The notes under the pieces are model-generated. The model was not told the DNA's origin, made no database searches, and was given only the letters and a program-made list of their open reading frames with translations. DNA of 57,755 nt from Sporolactobacillus sp. THM7-7 (GTDB lineage Bacteria; Bacillota; Bacilli; Bacillales; Sporolactobacillaceae), in the NCBI RefSeq assembly GCF_004153225.1, contig NZ_SEMB01000020.1:1-57755 (forward strand). The letters run 5' to 3'. Both the position numbers and the translations under genes were made by a program. Positions 24,936 through 32,833 of the stretch are shown here, one piece after another (position 1 is the first letter of the stretch; each line of letters starts with the position of its first letter).

Positions 24936-25781
24936 CTATGCAGTAATGAATTTGCCTTTCACTTCAACAACGTCTTGAATCGCAATAAAGGATGACGGAT
25001 CGATCCGATGTATCAGTGAAGAGAGTGTTTGAAGCTTGTCACGCGTAATGACTGTATAGATGATGCGTTTCTCATCACCCGTGTAACCGCCCTTGGCTTC
25101 GGTATAGGTTAAGCCATGGTTTGTATATTTAAGCATTAAGTCTCGGATGACATCTAATTTCTGCTTCGATATAACCACCGTCAACTGAATTTTCGCTTTT
25201 TCTGTGGTATCGATGACTTTTGCATTCGTATAGAGACTGATTAACGTATACAGTGATTGCTCAGCCCCGAAAATGATGCCCGCAATAATGGTAATCACCG
25301 CATTAAAGCTTAACATAATTCGCCTGACGGAATAATTGGTTTTTCTGATTAAGACAAGCGAAATCACATCGAGCCCTCCTGTCGAGGCGCCGGATCGCAG
25401 CGTCAGTGAAACGCCTGTGGCACAAAAAATGCCGCCAAAAATAGCATTTAAAGAGCATTTTCTGAAAAAGCACGTTCCGGTATGAAATGAAGAGCAAGAG
25501 AACAAGATATGACGCTTAAGATCGTGTACCAGACAAACCGTCTGCCTAACCACGCCAGGCGAGAAATAAGACCGGAATATTCAACAGTAAATAGAGCAGA
25601 CCGACCATCTTGGAAATAGAAAAAAAGGATAGATATGATAAGCGGTAGTCGCGATTAATTGCGATAAACCGCCAAAGCCGCTCGCATACACATTGGCCGG
25701 AATGAGAAACCAGTTGACGCCTATGCCATAGAAAATAAAGCCGATAATGATGGTCAGGATGGTGAAAAAAACAGACTTTAT
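24936..25781 (-). pseudogene. YitT-family membrane protein (DUF161/DUF2179), broken by frameshifts
   Basis: The segments of a full-length YitT-type protein appear in order on the minus strand but in changing frames. KSVFFTILTIIIGFIFYGIGVNWFLIPANVYASGFGGLSQLIATTAYHI comes first, then ISKMVGLLYLLLNIPVLFLAW, then LGRRFVWYTILSVISCSLALHFIPERAFSENAL, then LNAIFGGIF...GASTGGLDVISL through the DUF2179 domain to 24936. At least two of the three breaks are at homopolymers or short repeats (a T7 run and a CTTTAAA). The expected start codon also reads ATA (25779-25781) behind AGAAGGAGGG. Either the gene is dead or this stretch contains several sequencing indels. Confidence 0.75.
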
Positions 25782-25806
25782 AATACCCTCCTTCTTTCAG
25801 AAGTCT

Positions 25807-26796
25807 TTAAATGTAATCCAGGTCGTGAGCAAGTGGCGTTTGGATCATCTTTTTAATGGTAGCTAAATCCGGTGTTTGGGAAAGAATCCACATCAGCTTG
25901 GCTACGATGGCTTCTGTATTCATATCGCCGGCGGTAATCCCGCCCGCATCAGCCACTCGTTTCCCGACTTCATACAGATTCATGTCCTGCCCCTCTTCCA
26001 AGCACTGAGTTGTAATAATCACGGGAATGCCCTTCCGGACCAGTTTTTCCACTCCCGAAACCAGGTTTCTCTTTTCAAAAGGCAATCCGCCATTGCCAAA
26101 ACTTTCAATAATCAGTCCCCTTGTATGATCTCGTAGATAATCAAAAAACTGAGGGGAAAGCCCCGGAAAGACTTTCAGCAGGAAGACGTCCGGACAAATA
26201 CCGAGATGCGGTTTAAAAACGGGCTTTGCCGGTTCCTGACGAACATGAATTTGAACGTCCTTTTCATGGATTGTCGCGACGTACGGATAATTGACACTTT
26301 CAAAAGCATCATAACTCTTCGTCCTCATTTTGACCGCCCGCGTTCCCTGGATGACTTTTCCGTCAAAGACAATGAAGACTCCAGGGATATCGGCTTTCTG
26401 TGCAAACGTCAGCGCATCTTTTATATTTTTCTTTGCGTCCGTTCTTTTAAAGCTTACCGGAACCTGAGAGCCGGTCATGACAATCGTTTTTGGTACGTCG
26501 TGCAGCAAGTAGGAGAGTCCGGAGGCGGTAAAGGCCATTGTATCTGTCCCATGAGTGATGATAAAGCTGTCGTATCGGGACTGTTTTTTAGTGATGACCC
26601 TTGCCATAGCTAGCCAGTCCTCAGGCTGCATATTTGTGCTGTCTTTATTCATCAGGACTTGAAAATCGACAGATGTATCCCGATTATGATGAAAATAGTG
26701 GGCCAGCTGATCAATTGTCAATCCCGGCGCCAGGCCCTCCTGGTGCTGAGTCGAAGCGATCGTTCCGCCGGTTGCCAAAACCAAAATTTTTTTCAT
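25807..26796 (-). CDS. ansA: L-asparaginase (type I, cytosolic)
   Basis: A 329-residue asparaginase that hydrolyses L-asparagine to aspartate and ammonia. The two catalytic threonine motifs are intact: LATGGTIAST near the N-terminus and ITHGTDTMAFTASGLSYLL at about 84-102. The C-terminal part has IIESFGNGGLP and the usual GDMNTEAIVAKLMWIL. There is no signal peptide, so it is the cytosolic AnsA type. ATG 26796 has GGGGATG seven bases upstream. It stands alone downstream of a gap. Confidence 0.93.
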   Translation of the reverse strand: MKKILVLATGGTIASTQHQEGLAPGLTIDQLAHYFHHNRDTSVDFQVLMNKDSTNMQPEDWLAMARVITKKQSRYDSFIITHGTDTMAFTASGLSYLLHDVPKTIVMTGSQVPVSFKRTDAKKNIKDALTFAQKADIPGVFIVFDGKVIQGTRAVKMRTKSYDAFESVNYPYVATIHEKDVQIHVRQEPAKPVFKPHLGICPDVFLLKVFPGLSPQFFDYLRDHTRGLIIESFGNGGLPFEKRNLVSGVEKLVRKGIPVIITTQCLEEGQDMNLYEVGKRVADAGGITAGDMNTEAIVAKLMWILSQTPDLATIKKMIQTPLAHDLDYI

Positions 26797-26831
26797 TAAA
26801 ACATCCCCAATTACAAACTATTTGAATCGAC

Positions 26832-26945
26832 TAAAGAAAGTCTGTACATCGAGCCACCTTTTCGCTGTGACTATGGGTTCTAATCACGTTGGACAATATC
26901 TTTACGCAAATGACGACTGTTCGATGTTGCCCCAGATTAATCAGC
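26832..26945 (+). pseudogene. Relic of a maltose acetyltransferase gene (partial duplicate of 29250-29365)
   Basis: About 110 bases resemble the intact acetyltransferase gene at about 29265-29375: GTACATCGAGCCACCTTTTCGCTGTGACTATGG against TACATCGAGCCGCCTTTTCATTGTGACTATGG, then TTTACGCAAATGACGACTGT against TTTACGCAAATTACGACTGT. Frames are broken and neither end of the gene is present. It is a dead fragment of a paralogue or a partial duplication. Confidence 0.8.
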
Positions 26946-27254
26946 GTATCGATTTCCAGCCGATGTAGATAGACTGAACCTATTCCAAAGATGTATTTTC
27001 ATTGTAACATACAGCCATACGCAAAAAGACGGGGCTCAAATCACGTACCTGAAGTAAACTGATACTGCCCCTGTGTTAAGACGATAAAGTCTGCCTTTTT
27101 TTTATTAGTGTACCCGTCATGGGCAACAACTAGGCGGGGGCAGGGTATCCTGTACAGTTTCCTGAATCTGTTTATGTATAAATGCATTTGACAAGTGTAT
27201 GGATATTTATCTTCCTCACATTAAATGGCTATAAACACACAAAAAGCTCTTTCT

Positions 27255-27284
27255 TTGACAAAAAATATTTTTCCATGTTACTAT
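27255..27284 (+). promoter_or_regulatory. Sigma-A-type promoter of the second MHS gene
   Basis: TTGACA (27255-27260) and TACTAT (27279-27284) are 18 bases apart. A small hairpin CTCAACGC/GCGCTTGAG with a TTCG loop at about 27300-27320 then lies in the 5' leader before the AAAGGAGG site. Confidence 0.6.
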
Positions 27285-27345
27285 TTCACTTTCAGTAAAC
27301 TCAACGCTTCGGCGCTTGAGAAACCCATTTTAAAGGAGGTCCTCT

Positions 27346-28623
27346 GTGGATACTAAAAACACATCTCGTCTTTTACCTGTTGTCTCGTCGAGTATTATCG
27401 GAGCGACAATAGAGTGGTATGATTTCTTTCTGTATGGTGTTGTCGCGGGCATGGTACTGAATCAGTTATACTTTCCGAGCCATAATCCGTTTATCTCCAC
27501 CTTGCTCGCTTATGTAACCTTTGCGGTCGGCTTTTTTGCCCGGCCGGTGGGCGGCATTATTTTCGGCCATTTCGGTGATAAGCTCGGCCGTAAAGCCATG
27601 CTTGTTCTGACGGTCATGATTATGGGAGGAAGCACATGTCTGATCGCGGTACTGCCCACCTACCAGCAGATTGGCATATGGGCGCCGATTATTCTGCTGC
27701 TCCTCCGCGTCATTCAAGGAATCGGCCTTGGCGGTGAATGGGGCGGAGCTGTCCTGATGACCTATGAATACGCCCCGAAAAATAAACGCGGCTTTTACGC
27801 CAGCTTTCCGCAAATCGGTTTGTCGCTGGGGCTTCTGCTGGCTTCGGGTGTTGTCGGCCTCTTGTCTGCATTCTTAACAAAAGCGGAGTTTCTGGCCTGG
27901 GGATGGCGCGTAGCCTTTGGACTGAGTGTCATTCTCCTGGTTACCGGTCTTTGGATGAGAATCACAGTAAAGGAAACACCTGAATTTCAGAAGGTGAAGG
28001 AAAGTCATAATGAAACCCGCGTTCCGTTTAAGGAAATGTGGAAAGGCAATACCAAAAAAATTATCGCAGGTATGGGCGCACGGTATATTGATGGTGTATT
28101 TTTCAACATCATGGGCGTCTTTTCGATAGAGTATTTAACGGGCCATGGGAAGATGAGTAACTCGATGGCAACACTGGGCGTTTCTCTGTCCGCATTGGTT
28201 ATGTGTTTCTTTATCCCTCTACTCGGCCGGCTGTCTGACCGGTTCGGCCGGACCAGAACGTACTTCTGGGGAAGCTTGGTTACGGGGCTTTCAGCCATTC
28301 CGGCGTTTTGGCTGATGGGAGTCTCCAGCGGAAACATATGGATCGTTTGGCTGGCCATCATCGTTCCATTCGGAGTTTTTTACCCGATTGTTTATGGTCC
28401 GGAAGCGGCTTTGTTTTCAGAGCTGTTTGATTCCAAAGTGAGATACACCGGTGTATCTTTCGTTTATCAGTTCTCTGGTATCTTTGCCAGCGGGATTACG
28501 CCGATTATTGCTACAGCACTTATCGAAGCGGGCGGCGGCTCACCCCTCCTTATGACTTTGTATGTTCTCTTCTCAGGGTTAGTGAGTGCTTGTTCGGTAT
28601 GGTGGATTTCAAAACTTAAATAA
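27346..28623 (+). CDS. MHS-family metabolite:H+ symporter (MFS)
   Basis: A 425-residue, 12-helix symporter of the same subfamily as the one at 10936, but not a close copy. It shows IGATIEWYDFFLYGVVAG, the loop motif GHFGDKLGRKAMLVLTV, RVIQGIGLGGEWGGAVLMTYEYAPKNKRG and GRLSDRFGRTRTYFWGS. The GEWGGAVL form is seen in the ShiA/YhjE branch (shikimate or other organic acids); the substrate is not determined by the sequence. The start is a GTG at 27346 with a perfect AAAGGAGG site. Confidence 0.9.
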   Translation: MDTKNTSRLLPVVSSSIIGATIEWYDFFLYGVVAGMVLNQLYFPSHNPFISTLLAYVTFAVGFFARPVGGIIFGHFGDKLGRKAMLVLTVMIMGGSTCLIAVLPTYQQIGIWAPIILLLLRVIQGIGLGGEWGGAVLMTYEYAPKNKRGFYASFPQIGLSLGLLLASGVVGLLSAFLTKAEFLAWGWRVAFGLSVILLVTGLWMRITVKETPEFQKVKESHNETRVPFKEMWKGNTKKIIAGMGARYIDGVFFNIMGVFSIEYLTGHGKMSNSMATLGVSLSALVMCFFIPLLGRLSDRFGRTRTYFWGSLVTGLSAIPAFWLMGVSSGNIWIVWLAIIVPFGVFYPIVYGPEAALFSELFDSKVRYTGVSFVYQFSGIFASGITPIIATALIEAGGGSPLLMTLYVLFSGLVSACSVWWISKLK

Positions 28624-28631
28624 AGTATGAC

Positions 28632-28682
28632 GTCCCGTTCCTGTTCTATGGCGTCGTTGTCCATGGATCAGGGACTTTTTTT
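28632..28682 (+). terminator. Terminator of the second MHS gene
   Basis: GTCCC (28632-28636) pairs with GGGAC (28670s), with inner CCTG/CAGG and ATGG/CCAT stems, followed by seven T residues. Confidence 0.8.
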
Positions 28683-28711
28683 ATGGACAGTGGGGCTGTC
28701 CTTTACATCCC

Positions 28712-28813
28712 ATGCTGGCAGTATCCAGGGCGACATTAGAAGAGGGAGAATTTGTTGCCTTTCTTACCTTAATCTCAGAATTCTGCAACCAAATCGCATG
28801 GATGTCGCTTTGA
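28712..28813 (+). pseudogene. Possible ABC-exporter membrane-domain remnant
   Basis: Thirty-three codons read MLAVSRATLEEGEFVAFLTLISEFCNQIAWMSL, reminiscent of the GELVAFLTLxxQFxxPI stretch in ABC exporter membrane domains. The frame ends in TGA and nothing matching continues on either side. The surrounding 28690-29090 stretch shows no intact gene. Confidence 0.3.
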
Positions 28814-29094
28814 TTGGCTCCAATGATATCGGCATCTCATGTATTTCCACTTACGTTAAACTTAAGAGGGGTATGGTTGCGTCGTCGTAGATTTTTATGC
28901 ATAATTATTACACAAGATACAGACGGCTTTTGGATTTATAATATGAGTGAGAAAAGAAGGATTATCCAATTCTACGCAACATGTTTGAACATAAACTGTC
29001 TTGAGGAAGTCTTCGTGATTAGGGGTGGTGACTAAGTTGGCAGCGTTTCGGAAATGATGACGTGAGCCGCGAACTAGGTTGTGGGGGATGGATG

Positions 29095-29712
29095 ATGGCA
29101 ACCGATAAGGAAAGAATGCTGGCGGGCAAGCTCTATATTGCCGGCGGAAAAGAATTGGCAAACGATATGAAAAAAGCGCAAAGGCTGACTCGTTTGTTCA
29201 ATAACAGTACTGAGGAACAGCAAGAATATCGCGCCGAATTGCTAAAAAAGTTATTTAAATCCACTCAAGAAAATTTATACATCGAGCCGCCTTTTCATTG
29301 TGACTATGGCTGCCATATCACGGTGGGCAATAACTTTTACGCAAATTACGACTGTATCATTATCGATGTTACCCCGGTAACCATTGGGGATAATGTGTTC
29401 TTCGGTCCGAGAGTCGGTCTGTATACGGCCGGCCATCCGATTGACGCGGACGTGCGCAACACATTGCTGGAATTTGGGAAACCGATCACGATCGGCGACA
29501 ACGTCTGGGTGGGCGGCAATACGGTCATTAACCCAGGTGTGAAGATCGGCGATAATGTGGTGATCGGCTCCGGCTCAATTGTGACAAAGAACATTCCTGA
29601 CAACGTCATTGCCGTGGGTAATCCATGTAAAGTATTGCGAAAGATAACAAGTGAGGACAAAAAATACTGGGAACAACAAAAAGCGGAGTACTTTAAAGAT
29701 ATAGAGCAATAA
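29095..29712 (+). CDS. maa: Maltose O-acetyltransferase-type sugar acetyltransferase
   Basis: A 205-residue left-handed beta-helix acetyltransferase that moves acetyl from acetyl-CoA to maltose, glucose or related sugars in the cytosol. It has the Maa N-terminal domain (DKERMLAGKLYIAGGKELANDMKKAQRLTRLFN), the active-site histidine in TAGHPIDADVRN and hexapeptide repeats (ITIGDNVWVGGNTVINPGVKIGDNVVIGSGSIVTKNIPDNVIAVGNPCKVLR). ATG 29095 is best spaced from GGGGG; the frame extends upstream without support. A dead partial copy lies at 26832. Confidence 0.92.
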   Translation: MATDKERMLAGKLYIAGGKELANDMKKAQRLTRLFNNSTEEQQEYRAELLKKLFKSTQENLYIEPPFHCDYGCHITVGNNFYANYDCIIIDVTPVTIGDNVFFGPRVGLYTAGHPIDADVRNTLLEFGKPITIGDNVWVGGNTVINPGVKIGDNVVIGSGSIVTKNIPDNVIAVGNPCKVLRKITSEDKKYWEQQKAEYFKDIEQ

Positions 29713-29792
29713 TCCTGTAGAAGATGTCTTTAACAATTTGTTGCGTACACATCTACAGAAACAGCAAGGTAATCACGTCATAGAGAAAAAAA

Positions 29793-29839
29793 GGCTGAAC
29801 ACTTCAGAAAACAATTCTGATGCGTGTCCGCCTTTTTTT
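29793..29839. terminator. Bidirectional terminator between maa and the reductase gene
   Basis: GGCTGAACACTTCAGAA folds onto TTCTGATGCGTGTCCGCC, flanked by A7 and T7 runs, between convergent genes. Confidence 0.85.
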
Positions 29840-29877
29840 AGAAATGAATCCAATTTTTGCAGTACTCAGGCTCGAAA

Positions 29878-30510
29878 TCACTCTTCCGCCTGGCGTAGTA
29901 AATGAATTAAATCTGTTCGATTAACGTGAGCGCAGTAGGCCGGTGTGCCATTTTGAAAGCGAAAACCTTCATGAAGGGATCCGGCGTCATAAACATCAAA
30001 ACCCATCGCCTCAATCAAATCGGTGACGACTTTCTTCGCTGCGGGGTCATCCCCTGCGATCGGAAGTGTTCGTCGTTCCGGATCGCCTTTCGGTTTGGCC
30101 GTGGTTTTGATTTCAGGCGCATAGATTGAGTTAAATGCTTTGACAACATGGGCCTCGGGAAAATGCCTGGCCGTCAGTTCACTTGTCGTCGTAGATCCGT
30201 TATCGAGTGACGCGATTCGACCGTCCCGACTGGGGTAGTAGTTCATTGTATCGATAATTGTCTTTCCGGCAAGGCCATCCGTTGAAAGTTGCGGAAGCGC
30301 ACGGAGCGGAACCGTTACAACAACGATGTCTCCCTCGCGTGCCGCCTGCTCCGATGTGCCCGCTTTCGCCTTTGGGCCCAGCTTCTGCACCAGCTCAGTC
30401 AATGTTTCCGGACCGCGTGAATTTGACATCACGACGGAATGGCCGGCTCGAATAGCCCCTTCTGCCACAACCTGACCGATATTTCCGCTGCCGATGAATC
30501 CGATTTTCAT
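29878..30510 (-). CDS. NADPH-dependent F420 reductase-like oxidoreductase
   Basis: A 210-residue Rossmann protein of the NADP oxidoreductase, coenzyme F420-dependent fold. The nucleotide-binding motif MKIGFIGSGNIGQVVAEGAIRAGH opens the protein, followed by SNSRGPETL, DIVVVTVPL and AHVVKAFNSIYA. Relatives in bacteria without F420 are annotated as NADPH-dependent reductases of uncertain substrate. ATG 30510 is chosen over the frame start at 30561 because AGGAGGAG precedes it and the Rossmann strand begins there. It is monocistronic and converges with maa. Confidence 0.85.
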   Translation of the reverse strand: MKIGFIGSGNIGQVVAEGAIRAGHSVVMSNSRGPETLTELVQKLGPKAKAGTSEQAAREGDIVVVTVPLRALPQLSTDGLAGKTIIDTMNYYPSRDGRIASLDNGSTTTSELTARHFPEAHVVKAFNSIYAPEIKTTAKPKGDPERRTLPIAGDDPAAKKVVTDLIEAMGFDVYDAGSLHEGFRFQNGTPAYCAHVNRTDLIHLLRQAEE

Positions 30511-30779
30511 AGGTAATGGCTCTCCTCCTTCTTTAAACAGCTCCAGTGTAGCATTCACCATGATGTACGTCTAACGATATGACTCGGCCGCAAGATGAGG
30601 TTTTCTTTTTTTACCAAAAAATATGAATGCGACCATTTTTGTAAAGTCAGAGGCTTTTTCAAAGAAATAGGTGCTCTATAAAAATGAGACGAACAGATCA
30701 AACGTTGCTTTGCCCACATAACTAAAAAAGCTGACGCAGCAACGATTAATAAAGAGTCATCCATTTCCACTTTTGATGA

Positions 30780-31529
30780 CTAGTATTGAAGGAGTCCTTG
30801 AGATTTGAGTGTATCCAGCATTTTTTTCTTATTCTCAGATTGCTTGCCGGAGACTGCCTTGGCAATTTGATTGGTGAACGTGTCTACGCGCCGGTTTGCA
30901 TTACGTAAATCATAATACTGATGAACATTATGATCGTATACTTTTAATTTTTCCACCGGGTGGATGAGCGGCTGATATTCATTTTCGTGATAGACCGCGT
31001 TTTTGGGCAGTCGCGGCTTTAACTGAGGCGACTGGTTCGGATAGCCAATCGCGATACCGAAGACAGGAAACGTGTATTTGGGAAGTTTTAACAAATCAAT
31101 GACAGCTTCAGCATCATTTAAGATGCTGCCAAGATACACGGTTCCAAGCCCCAGGCTTTCTGCTGCGATAACCATGTTTTGCGCCGCAAGCGCGGTATCA
31201 CTGAACGCTCTGAGAAAAAAGTCTGTCGATCCGAGAACATCGGGCGCTTCTCCTTTTTCTTCGGCAATGACCGCATTGCGGTGCATATCGGCGACCATAA
31301 CAAAAAGACGAGCCGCTTCCGCTATGTAGGGCTGGTTGCCGATCTTAGCCAGTTCTTGTTTCTTAGCCGGCTCGGTAACATCGATAATCGAATATTGCTG
31401 GAAAAAGTTGCTCGTTGCTGCGTGCTGTCCAGCTCTTATCAAAAGATCTACCTGTTCCTGGGGAATTTGCCGGTCCGTAAAACTGCGGATGCTCCGGTGC
31501 TTTAAAAGAAGTTCAATCGTTTCATTCAT
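30780..31529 (-). CDS. nfrA: NfrA-type NADPH flavin/nitro-reductase
   Basis: A 249-residue nitroreductase-family enzyme that uses FMN and NADPH to reduce nitro compounds, quinones or free flavin. It starts with the FMN phosphate-contact motif HRSIRSFTDRQIP and has LAAQNMVIAAESLGLGTVYLGSI. The C-terminal tail SENKKKMLDTLKSQGL matches the NfsA/NfrA (YwcG) branch. ATG 31529 follows GGGAGGG at a rather long spacing. It is a single gene, and in Bacillus such enzymes respond to heat or oxidative stress; no such control site was recognised here. Confidence 0.88.
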   Translation of the reverse strand: MNETIELLLKHRSIRSFTDRQIPQEQVDLLIRAGQHAATSNFFQQYSIIDVTEPAKKQELAKIGNQPYIAEAARLFVMVADMHRNAVIAEEKGEAPDVLGSTDFFLRAFSDTALAAQNMVIAAESLGLGTVYLGSILNDAEAVIDLLKLPKYTFPVFGIAIGYPNQSPQLKPRLPKNAVYHENEYQPLIHPVEKLKVYDHNVHQYYDLRNANRRVDTFTNQIAKAVSGKQSENKKKMLDTLKSQGLLQY

Positions 31530-31714
31530 TACTAAAAGATCCCTCCCTGTATCAATCGGCCAATCGCGAAGGCGAATCTATTTGCACTGATTATACCACG
31601 CTCGTTCTTTTTCTTCATTTTGAGACAGATTCTACGGAGTTAACGCTCATGTGCCATGCTTCTCTTTTTTGTTTATAATGAAGGGAGGATATTAAAAGAC
31701 GGGGGTTTTATCTG

Positions 31715-32317
31715 ATGAGTTTTGTATCGATCATTGCCTCTTCCGAGCGTGTGTCCGCGGTCAGCGACTGTCGGTTGGTCGACCTGACCGATGAGGGGAC
31801 GCGTCAGGCCGTACCCGGCAGCAAACCTGGCCTGGTGAGAATTTCTGATTGCCAGTTACTGGCTTGTACCGGGAGTGCGACGGTGCTGAAGCGGATGAAA
31901 AAGGAATTCCCCTTTCGCAGGCAGCACTACAAGATGGATCAGGAAATGTTGGACCATCTGGCACAACTGGCTTCCGCTGTTCCTTTTGCCCATCAGGACG
32001 TGTTGATCTCGCTGGTCAGTACGGCCGGTTCCGTCTCCTGCCGCCTGTTCTCCAACAAACCGGGTGATGCGTGGCAGACACTGATTCCGGAGAAGGGGCG
32101 ACTGGCCACCCTTTTTCTTGCCGGGCGCGATATTGATGAACAGGCCATCCGGACTATTTACAATGAGTTTGCCAGGCTGCTCGGTCTGTACGGAGGAGAA
32201 GATGATTTCCGGCAGATCAGAAGGGCTCAGGAAGAACTGAACCACTTTGCGTCCGGCATCGATCCCCTGATCGGAGAGCGGATCGCGCATATGGAACTGA
32301 TCCGCAAATCTGTGTGA
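31715..32317 (+). CDS. Hypothetical protein with Ntn-hydrolase/proteasome-like N-terminus
   Basis: A 200-residue cytosolic protein. Its start MSFVSIIASSERVSAVSDCRLVDL and the later VRISDCQLLACTGSATVLKRMKKEF resemble the first strands of proteasome beta/HslV-like Ntn hydrolases (a strand, then a turn with D-R, then AxTGS). It lacks the N-terminal catalytic Thr, and the next residues are not self-processing, so it may be a non-catalytic relative. Start ATG 31715 has GGGGG nine bases upstream. No partner gene is adjacent. The family assignment is a guess from pattern; only the existence of the gene is well supported. Confidence 0.55.
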   Translation: MSFVSIIASSERVSAVSDCRLVDLTDEGTRQAVPGSKPGLVRISDCQLLACTGSATVLKRMKKEFPFRRQHYKMDQEMLDHLAQLASAVPFAHQDVLISLVSTAGSVSCRLFSNKPGDAWQTLIPEKGRLATLFLAGRDIDEQAIRTIYNEFARLLGLYGGEDDFRQIRRAQEELNHFASGIDPLIGERIAHMELIRKSV

Positions 32318-32414
32318 CCGTCCGTCTGCCGCAATGGATCGGCGCGATGTCGGATCCAGTCAGAAACATCCGGAATGGAAGATGGAAGCCGAACGATTAG
32401 GTACATATCAAAAC

Positions 32415-32440
32415 AACGGGACAGCCCGTTAGCCGATTTT
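32415..32440 (+). terminator. Weak terminator after the Ntn-like gene
   Basis: AACGGG (32415-32420) pairs with CCCGTT (32425-32430) around a four-base loop; a short T run follows at 32437. Confidence 0.4.
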
Positions 32441-32467
32441 CTTTTGGACTTCGGTTTTTCAAACCAG

Positions 32468-32496
32468 CTTGACAGCCGATCAAAACTCTGATATAA
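32468..32496 (+). promoter_or_regulatory. Sigma-A promoter of the aromatic-leader operon
   Basis: TTGACA (32468-32473), a 17-base spacer and TATAAA (32491-32496) make a near-consensus promoter. Transcription would start near 32503, about 24 bases before the leader peptide ATG. Confidence 0.8.
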
Positions 32497-32526
32497 ATAA
32501 ACTCACCAACGTTAGGAGTTTTTTCT

Positions 32527-32598
32527 TATGATTAAGAAGCAAGTGGCGATTAAACACCAATTTCACACCTTTTATTACTACTTTCGGTTCTTTCGTTA
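32527..32598 (+). CDS. Aromatic-rich leader peptide (Phe/Tyr control codons)
   Basis: A 23-codon ORF with an AGGAG site nine bases upstream starts MIKKQVAIKHQ and ends FHTFYYYFRFFR. Eight of its last twelve residues are Phe or Tyr, including FYYYF in a row. This is the composition expected of a transcription-attenuation leader peptide sensing charged tRNA-Phe and tRNA-Tyr, as in the enterobacterial pheA leader. It sits between a near-consensus promoter and a set of alternative hairpins, upstream of an aminotransferase gene. It is too short for routine gene callers. Confidence 0.8.
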
Positions 32599-32729
32599 GT
32601 GTTTGCATTCGCTTGATTGGATGCAAACACGTCTTCACAGGTTTGCATCCATGCGGAAGCCAAGAGTAGTATCGTTTAACTTGGAAAGATGACCACATGG
32701 ATGATCGATTCAATAGTCCGTGTGGTTTT
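32598..32729 (+). promoter_or_regulatory. Attenuator with mutually exclusive hairpins
   Basis: Segment 1 (32598-32609) pairs over 12 bp with segment 2 (32618-32629). Segment 2 can instead pair over 11 bp with segment 3 (617-627 with 640-650 of the 32 kb line). Segment 3 (CATCCATG, 32645-32652) can pair over 8 bp with segment 4 (CATGGATG, 32695-32702). Segment 4 is also the left arm of a 10-bp terminator (ACCACATGGA 32691-32700 with TCCGTGTGGT 32716-32725, then T5). Segment 1 starts at the leader stop codon, so a ribosome there would cover it. Confidence 0.7.
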
Positions 32730-32754
32730 TGATTGATCTTGAAAAAGATTCATG

Positions 32755-32793
32755 AATCACCTGCGGCTATTGGGGCCATGGGTGATTTTTTTA
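32755..32793 (+). terminator. Second terminator-like hairpin before the aminotransferase
   Basis: AATCACC pairs with GGGTGATT, with an inner GGC/GCC, followed by seven T residues, about 40 bases before the aminotransferase start. It is a second barrier in the leader, and its role relative to the first attenuator is unclear. Confidence 0.65.
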
Positions 32794-32833
32794 ATATTTT
32801 AACAGCCTTTATAAAGACAGGGGAGAGGAAAGA

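Noticed and set aside
32598-32830. T-box control of the aminotransferase operon
   Set aside because: No T-box sequence (UGGN antiterminator bulge context AGGGUGGNACCGCG) is present; the leader peptide model explains the region better.
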